Positions 1 through 5,306 of a stretch of 10,450 bases of DNA are shown piece by piece. The position numbers and the translations under genes are program-made. The first letter of the stretch is position 1. Every line of letters starts with the position of its first letter. This DNA comes from Actinomycetospora sp. (lineage in GTDB: Bacteria; Actinomycetota; Actinomycetes; Mycobacteriales; Pseudonocardiaceae). The stretch is taken from assembly GCA_025925615.1 (NCBI GenBank), contig JAICLN010000118.1, positions 1 through 10,450 of the forward strand. The letters run 5' to 3'. The notes under the pieces were generated by a model, which searched no databases, was not told where the DNA came from, and saw only the letters and a list, made by a program, of their open reading frames with translations.

Positions 1-3000
1 GCCGGGCCGGTCGACGACCTGCTCGCCGAGAGCGCCGACGGCGTCGTCGACCCGGTGCGGTGGCGGGGCGAGCTCGAGGTCGTCGCCCGCAACACCCGGC
101 GGCTGCGGCGGGTGGTGGACGACCTGCTCGAGGTCGCCCGGCTCCAGGCCGGCGAGGTGGACCGCCACCGCGAGGTCGTCGACGTCGGGCAGCTCACCGG
201 CGAGCTCGCCGCGATGGTCGCCTCGGCGATGGAGCGGGCCGGGCTGGCGTACGTCGTCGACGTCGTACCCGGCGCGGTCCCGGTGGAGGTCGACCGGGAC
301 GGCTGGGAGCGCATCGTCCTCAACCTCGTCACCAACGCCCTGAAGTACACCCGGACCGGCCGCGTCGAGGTCGCCCTGCGCCGCGACGGGCCACGGGCCG
401 TGCTCACCGTCTCCGACACCGGCGTCGGCATCCCGGCGGGGGACCTGCCCCGGCTGTTCGACCGGTTCCACCGCGTCGAGGGCTCCTGGGCGCGCTCGGC
501 CGAGGGCAGCGGCATCGGGCTCGCCCTGGTCCACGAGATCACGACGCGGCACGGCGGCGACGTCGAGGTGACGAGCGAGCCCGACGTCGGGACCACGTTC
601 ACCGTGTCGCTCCCCGTGGCCGCGACCGAACCGGCCGCGGTGCCGGCCACGGGCGGGATCGGGGGGCGGGCCCGGGCGCTCATGGACGAGGCCTCGCGGT
701 GGATCCCCGGCGCGGGTCCCGACGACGACGCGGTGCCCCACGCGGCCGCGGGGCACGACGGCGACAAGGTCGGCCGTGTGCTCGTGGCCGACGACAACGC
801 GGACATGCGCTCCTACGTCACCCGGCTCCTCGCGCCGCGCTGCGCGGTCACCGTGGTCGCCGACGGCGAGGCGGCGCTGGCGTCCGCGCTGTCGGACCCG
901 CCGGACATGGTCGTCGCGGACGTCGTCATGCCGGGGCGCAGCGGGCTCGACCTGCTCGCCGCGCTGCGTGCGGACCCCCGCACGGCGCGCATCCCGGTCC
1001 TGCTGCTCTCGGCCCGGGCCGGCGAGGACGCGGCCGTCGAGGGGCTCGCCGCGCAGGCCGACGACTACCTGGCCAAGCCGTTCTCCGCCGCGGAGCTGCA
1101 GGCCCGGGTCGCCGCCCACCTGCAGCTCGGGCGGGCCCGGCGGGAGGCGGAGGCGCGGTTCAGCGCGGTCGCCGACCTGGCCCCGGTGATGATCTGGGTG
1201 GCCGGCGGTGACGGGGCGAGGCTGTTCCTCAACGCGGGCTGGTCGCGCTTCACCGGGCTCGACCCGACCACCGAGCTCGGCCACGGCTGGTTCGACGGCG
1301 TGCACCCCGACGACCGCGCGGTGTACCGCGAGGCCGCCGAGCGCGGGCGGGCGGAGGTCCGCGGCTGGGAGGTGGACTACCGGCTGCGGCACGCCGACGG
1401 GACGTATCACCGCGTCGTCGAGCAGGCCGTCCCCGTGCCCGCCGCCGGCGGCTCCGAGGGCGGCGCTCCGGCGACCGGCTGGATCGGCAGCTGCGTCGAC
1501 GTGCACGCCCGGCTGCGCGACGCCGACCGGGCCAAGCTGCTCGCCGAGATCGGCGAGGCGATGGAGACCTCCGACACCGTCGCGGAGCGCCTGGCCGAGC
1601 TCGTGCGGGTCCTGCGCGACGCCCGGCTCGGCGACCGGGTCCGCGTCGTGGACCCCTCGCCGGGCGCGCGCCCGGAGGACGCCACGCACCGTCTCCGGCG
1701 CCCTCTCGTGGTCCGCGGCCGCCTCGTCGGGGTCCTCGAGATCGAGCGCGACGCGTCGTCGGAACCGTGGTCGGCCGACGACCGCAGCCTCACCGACGAG
1801 GTCGTCGTCCGGATCCTGCCGACGCTGGAGAACGCGCTGCTGCGCACCGAGGAGCGGATCGCCGCGGACCGCCTCGTCCTCGTCCACCGCGCCACCGCGG
1901 CGTTCTCGGCGGCGGCCACCCCGCTGGAGGTCGCCCGGATCGCCGCGACCCACGTGGAGACCCTGCTCGAACCGGATCTGTGCGCGGTGTACGAGTTCGA
2001 CGACTCGACCCGGCGGCTCACGGTCCTCGCGCGCCGTCCCGACGAGCGCGACCACCGCTCCACCGCGGACGTGGTGCCGGTCGGCGTCGACTCCATCCTC
2101 ACCCGCGCCGTTCGCGACGAGCAGTCCATCTGGGTCCACGAGCCCGAACCGGGGGAGGGGCCCGGCGAGCAGGACCCGAGCCTCGTGACGATGCTGCGTG
2201 GCCGCGAGCTGACGAAGGTCGTGTCGCTCCCGCTGATCGCGGCGGGCCGGGTGGTCGGGGCGCTCGAGGTCGGGTTCGCCGGCCGGGGCCGGCTCGACGA
2301 GGGCGAGCGCACGACGCTGCAGGCGCTGGCCGAGCCGTGCGGGGTGGCGCTCGACCGGGCCCGGCTCTACCGCGCCGAGCACCAGATCGCCCAGACCCTG
2401 CAGCGGTCGCTGCTGCCCCAGGGCCTGCCCGAGGTCGCCCGTCTGCCGGTCGCGGTGCGCTACCAGCCCGGCGCGGTCGGCACGTCGGCCGGCGGCGACT
2501 GGTACGACGTCGTCGAGGTCGACGACACGCACGTGGCGGTCGTCGTCGGCGACGTCGTGGGCCAGGGCACCGCCGCGGCCGCCGTCATGGGACAGCTGCG
2601 GACCGCGCTGTCCGGCTACCTGCTCGCCGGGCACGGCCCCGGCCCCGCGCTCGACCTGCTCGACGGGCTCGTCGCGCGGGTCCCCGGTGCCCGCGCGTCC
2701 ACCGCCGTCTGCGTGCTCGTGGACACCGTGACGGGGGAGTCGCGCTGGGCCCGCGCGGGCCACCTGCCCGTGCTGCTCGCGCCCGCCGACGGCGGCCGGC
2801 CCCACCTGCTCACCGATTCCGCCGGCCACGGCCCGCTGCTCGGGCTGGCGCACGCCCGACCCGGGCCGCGGACCGAGGGCACCACGACGATCGCGCCGGG
2901 CACCTCGCTCGTGCTCTACACCGACGGCCTCGTGGAACGACGCGGGGAATCCCTCGACGAGGGCCTCGACCGGCTCGTCGAGGTCGCCGCGGCCTGCGAG

Positions 3001-3831
3001 GACCGCGCCCCCGAGTCGATGGCGTCCGCGTTGCTCACCGGGCTGGTGCCGGCGCGGGCCATCGACGACGTCGCGGTCGTCGTCGTGCGCCTCGGCCCTG
3101 CCCCGCTCGAGGTGGACCTGCCCGCCGACCCGGCCCGGCTCGGCCCCCTGCGCCGCGCGGTCGCCGCGTGGTCGGCGCAGGCGGGGCTGGCCGAGGCGGT
3201 CGTCGAGGACCTCCAGGTCGCCCTCGGCGCAGCGGCCACCAACGCCGTGGAGCACGCCTACGGTCCCGTCCCGCCCGCGGGGGCCGAGGTGGCGGTGCGG
3301 CTCGCGATCCGCGCCGACGGCGGCGTCGCGGTGTGGGTGCGCGACCGGGGCACGTGGCGCCCGGCGCCCGCCGACCCCGGCCACCGCGGGCGGGGCCTGC
3401 TGCTCATCCGCGCTCTGGCCACGGACGTCGTCGTCGAGGGCGGCCCGGACGGCACCGCGGTCACGTTCACGGTCCTGCCCGGGCGGCACGAGGCCCGCGA
3501 GCCGCACCCGGATGGCCCGGCCGAGTCCGCGCCGCGCCCGGTCCACGTGGAGTACGAGGCCGTCGCCGAGGGCCACCTCGTGCGGGTGTCGGGCGACCTG
3601 GACCTGGCCGGGGCGCAGGAGGCCAACCGTCGACTCACGTCCGCCGAGCACGACGGGCCGTGGACGCTGGACGTCACCGGCGTCGGCTACCTGGCCAGCG
3701 CCGGGGTGGGCCTGCTGCTCGAGGCCGTCGAGCACGGCGCGGAGCTGGTCCTGCCCGAGAGCGGCCCCGTCGTCCGGGTGCTGTCGCTGAGCGGGCTGTC
3801 GTTCCCGCCCCGGGTGACCGGCCAGTCGTGA
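1..3831 (+). CDS. Hybrid histidine kinase / SpoIIE phosphatase with RsbW-like and STAS domains (5' partial)
   Basis: The frame is open from base 1, so the start is outside the window; the GTG at 55 lies inside the kinase dimerisation helix and is not the start. Domains by nucleotide position: HisKA tail 1-170 (its phospho-acceptor His lies upstream); HATPase about 240-630 with N-box Asn at 334, DTGVGIP at 415 and GSGIGLAL from 505; receiver about 772-1125 with phospho-acceptor Asp at 919 and Lys at 1075; PAS about 1150-1520; a short GAF-like region about 1525-1850; GAF about 1870-2365; SpoIIE/PP2C phosphatase about 2440-3105 with GGDWYDV (metal Asp 2497), GDVVGQG (2551), YTDG (2923) and DDVAV (3064-3069); second, RsbW-like ATPase about 3110-3480; STAS about 3540-3825 with candidate phospho-Ser at 3697. 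By family knowledge, SpoIIE phosphatases dephosphorylate STAS anti-sigma antagonists. It probably senses a signal through PAS/GAF and controls a sigma-factor partner switch; the signal and target are not visible. The protein looks cytoplasmic in the visible part. The domain calls are confident; the pathway is inference. Confidence 0.93.
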   Translation, partial: AGPVDDLLAESADGVVDPVRWRGELEVVARNTRRLRRVVDDLLEVARLQAGEVDRHREVVDVGQLTGELAAMVASAMERAGLAYVVDVVPGAVPVEVDRDGWERIVLNLVTNALKYTRTGRVEVALRRDGPRAVLTVSDTGVGIPAGDLPRLFDRFHRVEGSWARSAEGSGIGLALVHEITTRHGGDVEVTSEPDVGTTFTVSLPVAATEPAAVPATGGIGGRARALMDEASRWIPGAGPDDDAVPHAAAGHDGDKVGRVLVADDNADMRSYVTRLLAPRCAVTVVADGEAALASALSDPPDMVVADVVMPGRSGLDLLAALRADPRTARIPVLLLSARAGEDAAVEGLAAQADDYLAKPFSAAELQARVAAHLQLGRARREAEARFSAVADLAPVMIWVAGGDGARLFLNAGWSRFTGLDPTTELGHGWFDGVHPDDRAVYREAAERGRAEVRGWEVDYRLRHADGTYHRVVEQAVPVPAAGGSEGGAPATGWIGSCVDVHARLRDADRAKLLAEIGEAMETSDTVAERLAELVRVLRDARLGDRVRVVDPSPGARPEDATHRLRRPLVVRGRLVGVLEIERDASSEPWSADDRSLTDEVVVRILPTLENALLRTEERIAADRLVLVHRATAAFSAAATPLEVARIAATHVETLLEPDLCAVYEFDDSTRRLTVLARRPDERDHRSTADVVPVGVDSILTRAVRDEQSIWVHEPEPGEGPGEQDPSLVTMLRGRELTKVVSLPLIAAGRVVGALEVGFAGRGRLDEGERTTLQALAEPCGVALDRARLYRAEHQIAQTLQRSLLPQGLPEVARLPVAVRYQPGAVGTSAGGDWYDVVEVDDTHVAVVVGDVVGQGTAAAAVMGQLRTALSGYLLAGHGPGPALDLLDGLVARVPGARASTAVCVLVDTVTGESRWARAGHLPVLLAPADGGRPHLLTDSAGHGPLLGLAHARPGPRTEGTTTIAPGTSLVLYTDGLVERRGESLDEGLDRLVEVAAACEDRAPESMASALLTGLVPARAIDDVAVVVVRLGPAPLEVDLPADPARLGPLRRAVAAWSAQAGLAEAVVEDLQVALGAAATNAVEHAYGPVPPAGAEVAVRLAIRADGGVAVWVRDRGTWRPAPADPGHRGRGLLLIRALATDVVVEGGPDGTAVTFTVLPGRHEAREPHPDGPAESAPRPVHVEYEAVAEGHLVRVSGDLDLAGAQEANRRLTSAEHDGPWTLDVTGVGYLASAGVGLLLEAVEHGAELVLPESGPVVRVLSLSGLSFPPRVTGQS

Positions 3832-3863
3832 GCTCGCGGTCCCGTTCGGGGAGCCGGGCACAC

Positions 3864-3887
3864 GCTGCGCGACTCACCGGTCGCAGC
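3864..3887 (+). terminator. Hairpin downstream of the signalling gene
   Basis: The arms GCTGC(GC)GAC and GTCGCAGC pair over 8 bp with a 2-base bulge and a 6-base loop, starting 32 bases after the stop codon of the signalling gene. There is no T-tract, which is usual for GC-rich actinomycete terminators. It may be a terminator or simply a palindromic intergenic element. Confidence 0.4.
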
Positions 3888-3916
3888 GCGTGACTCGAGT
3901 TCGCCGCGACCTCCAG

Positions 3917-3942
3917 GGATCCGGGTCCCGGGGACCCGGTCC
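3917..3942 (+). terminator. Strong GC-rich hairpin, probable terminator
   Basis: GGA(T)CCGGGTCC and GGACCCGGTCC pair over 11 bp with one bulged T and a 3-base CGG loop. This is the strongest hairpin between the signalling gene and the next gene and lies about 85 bases past the stop codon. It is a better terminator candidate than the hairpin at 3864-3887, although it also lacks a T-tract. Confidence 0.5.
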
Positions 3943-3991
3943 TACGGAGCGGCTCCCGGGCGGACGTGACCGCGCGTGGGCCTGCCCCCTG

Positions 3992-4017
3992 GGAACGTCA
4001 CACCGTTCTCATCCGTC
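3992..4017 (+). promoter_or_regulatory. Candidate ECF-sigma-type promoter
   Basis: GGAAC at 3992-3996 (part of GGGAAC) is followed after 17 bases by CGTC at 4014-4017. This resembles the GGAAC / CGTT-or-CGTC pattern of actinobacterial SigE/SigH-type ECF promoters. It would start transcription near 4024, leaving a leader of about 28 bases before the GTG at 4052. It was found by eye only; a chance match is possible in GC-rich DNA. Confidence 0.35.
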
Positions 4018-4037
4018 ATCCTGGGGCGGACGACTCC

Positions 4038-4044
4038 GGGGAGG
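4038..4044 (+). promoter_or_regulatory. Shine-Dalgarno site that fixes the 4052 start
   Basis: GGGGAGG lies 7 bases before the GTG at 4052 and only 4 bases before the adjacent GTG at 4049. The spacing favours 4052 as the start of the small membrane protein. It argues against the upstream in-frame GTG at 3890, which sits just after the first hairpin and has no comparable site. Confidence 0.65.
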
Positions 4045-4051
4045 TGACGTG

Positions 4052-4252
4052 GTGACCGACGGCCGTGGGGCGCGGGCCGGCCAGAAGCGGGCCCAGCACG
4101 AGACGAACAAGCGCCTGATCGTCGAGACCACGGCCTGGATCACGGCCATCGCGGCGGCGCTGACCGTCGGGCTGGAGGCGGGGATCTCCGCGACGGCCAC
4201 CGCCCCGGACGTCCCCCGCGTCACCCCCGTCGAGTACCAGTACTCGCGCTGA
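4052..4252 (+). CDS. Small single-span membrane protein of unknown function (66 aa)
   Basis: I do not recognise this family. The protein has a polar, basic N-terminus (about residues 1-21, with several Arg and Lys), then a hydrophobic Ala/Ile-rich stretch at about 22-50 that should form one membrane helix, and a short tail rich in Pro, Val and Tyr ending in YQYSR. The positive charge before the helix suggests an N-in, C-out anchor. There is no cysteine, no lipobox and no clear signal-peptidase site. The GTG start is chosen from the GGGGAGG site at 4038-4044. The stop is only 4 bases before the next GTG, so it is almost certainly co-transcribed with the haem membrane protein and perhaps translationally coupled. 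It could be an accessory subunit or assembly partner of that protein; this is inference from position alone. Confidence 0.7.
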   Translation: MTDGRGARAGQKRAQHETNKRLIVETTAWITAIAAALTVGLEAGISATATAPDVPRVTPVEYQYSR

Positions 4253-4256
4253 CGCC

Positions 4257-5108
4257 GTGCTCCAGCTCTGGTTCGTCTCCCGTGCCCTCGGGGCGATGGC
4301 GCTGCTCCTGCTCAGCCTCGTCATCGTCCTGGGGATCCTGCACAACACCTCGGTCGTCAAGAACGCCGAGCTCGGGCTGCCGCGCTTCGTGCTCGTCGCG
4401 CTGCACCGCAACCTGTCGCTGATCAGTGTCGTCTTCATCGCGCTGCACGTGGTCACGGTGATCGTCACCGGCTACGTCCACCTGCGGGTGATCGACGTGT
4501 TCGTGCCGGGCATCGCGTTGTTCAACCCTGTCGCCGCGGCGTTCGGCACCGTCGCGACCGACCTGGTCATCGCGATCGTCCTGACCTCACTGCTGCGCTC
4601 CCGGCTCTCGCGGCGCGTGTGGTTCTGGGTGCACTGGACGTCCTACCTGTGCTGGCCGGTCTCGGTGGTGCACGCCGTGCTCAACGCGTCCTTCCGCGGC
4701 ACCACCTGGTGGACGCTCACCGTCCCGCTGCTCTCGATGGCCGCGATCGTGGTGGCGCTGGTGTACCGCCGGCGCGACCGACGCCGGGTGGGGGTGCCGG
4801 TGTCCGAGCGCGGCAAGGTGTCCGAGGTCGCCATCAAGCAGGTCACGGGCGAGATCCCGATCCCGGGCCGGCCCACTGCGCCCGCCCCATCCACCCCGCC
4901 CGCCCCATCCACCCCGCCCGACCCGTCCACCCCGCTCGCCCCGTCCGCCGACGACGCCGAGGCGGCGACCGAGCTCCTCGCCCCCGTCGGGAAGCACCGG
5001 CCGGCCGAACCCCCCGCCGTGGACGCGCCGACCGAGGTCATGGCCCCGGTCGAGGGGCGCCCACCGCGCGGGGTCGTGCCCCTGGCCCCCCGGACCCGCC
5101 GCCGCTGA
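4257..5108 (+). CDS. Ferric-reductase-like transmembrane protein with proline-rich C-terminal tail
   Basis: The 283-residue protein is an integral membrane protein. Residues 1-170 hold about five hydrophobic segments (roughly 11-28, 52-74, 94-113, 121-142, 152-170). His50 and His64 sit 14 apart at one helix, and His126 and His139 sit 13 apart in another. Such paired histidines coordinate two b-type haems across the membrane in the ferric-reductase/NOX/MsrQ-like superfamily. No FAD- or NAD-binding domain follows, so electrons must come from another protein. From about residue 171 there is a basic patch (RRRDRRR) and then a cytoplasmic-looking tail of about 110 residues, with APSTPP-type repeats and two copies of a TExxAPV motif. 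The GTG start lies 4 bases after the small membrane gene. The physiological donor and acceptor are unknown; iron reduction is only one possibility. Confidence in the fold is high, in the reaction low. Confidence 0.82.
   Translation: MLQLWFVSRALGAMALLLLSLVIVLGILHNTSVVKNAELGLPRFVLVALHRNLSLISVVFIALHVVTVIVTGYVHLRVIDVFVPGIALFNPVAAAFGTVATDLVIAIVLTSLLRSRLSRRVWFWVHWTSYLCWPVSVVHAVLNASFRGTTWWTLTVPLLSMAAIVVALVYRRRDRRRVGVPVSERGKVSEVAIKQVTGEIPIPGRPTAPAPSTPPAPSTPPDPSTPLAPSADDAEAATELLAPVGKHRPAEPPAVDAPTEVMAPVEGRPPRGVVPLAPRTRRR
4884..4946 (+). repeat. 18-base in-frame tandem repeat encoding APSTPP
   Basis: Units at 4884-4901, 4902-4919 and 4920-4937, plus a partial unit at 4938-4946, encode APSTPP, APSTPP, DPSTPL and APS. 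The first two units are identical at the DNA level and the later ones diverge. The repeat lies in the proline-rich tail of the haem membrane protein and could vary in copy number by slippage. Confidence 0.85.
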
Positions 5109-5126
5109 CCGACCGGCCCGCCGGGG

Positions 5127-5171
5127 CGCCGCGCTCCGCCGCTCGCGAGGGGCACGTCGGGCAGCGCGGCG
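5127..5171. terminator. Inverted repeat after the membrane-protein gene
   Basis: CGCCGCGCT at 5127-5135 pairs exactly with AGCGCGGCG at 5163-5171, with a 27-base loop that itself contains the palindrome CTCGCGAG at 5142-5149. It begins 19 bases after the stop codon, so it could help terminate the upstream operon. The long loop makes this uncertain. Confidence 0.35.
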
Positions 5172-5185
5172 GACCCGTGCGGATG

Positions 5186-5302
5186 CCTGGTGTGCCCGTG
5201 ATCAGGGCCGGGGCGGCGTGGGCTCGATGGCCGTCCCGCGATGGGCACACCAGACAGGCTTCGCGGCCGTCTCGGCTGCGTGGTGTGCCCTGATCACGGG
5301 CA
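5186..5302. repeat. Cluster of interlocking inverted repeats between convergent genes
   Basis: TGGTGTGCCC occurs at 5188-5197 and 5281-5290 on the plus strand and at 5243-5252 on the minus strand. TGCCCGTGATCAGGGC at 5193-5208 is the exact reverse complement of 5287-5302. Each outer copy is centred on TGATCA flanked by GCCC/GGGC and can fold alone. A further nested hairpin, AGAC(A)GGC-GCCGTCT, spans 5252-5272. The element ends 4 bases before the treY stop codon and lies between convergent genes, so it could be a bidirectional terminator. The alternating orientation also resembles a REP/MITE-like dispersed palindromic element. No transposase gene is present. Confidence 0.7.
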
Positions 5303-5306
5303 GACG

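Noticed and set aside
55..57. The GTG at 55 as the true start of the signalling gene.
   Set aside because: The frame is open back to base 1, and the residues before it (PVDDLLAES and following) continue a typical kinase dimerisation domain, so the start is outside the window.
1767..3893. A plus-strand frame overlapping the 3' half of the signalling gene.
   Set aside because: It is almost entirely Arg, Gly, Pro and Ala, as expected from reading GC-rich codons out of frame; the main frame holds intact SpoIIE, HATPase and STAS domains.
3890..4051. An N-terminal extension of the small membrane protein starting at the GTG at 3890.
   Set aside because: The extension runs through a strong hairpin and the candidate promoter, has unstructured composition, and lacks a ribosome site; GGGGAGG points to the GTG at 4052.
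5186..5302. A CRISPR array or a Rho-independent terminator with a T-tract.
   Set aside because: There are only three short copies in alternating orientation with unequal gaps, no spacer-repeat periodicity, and no T-run; inverted-repeat element is the better description.
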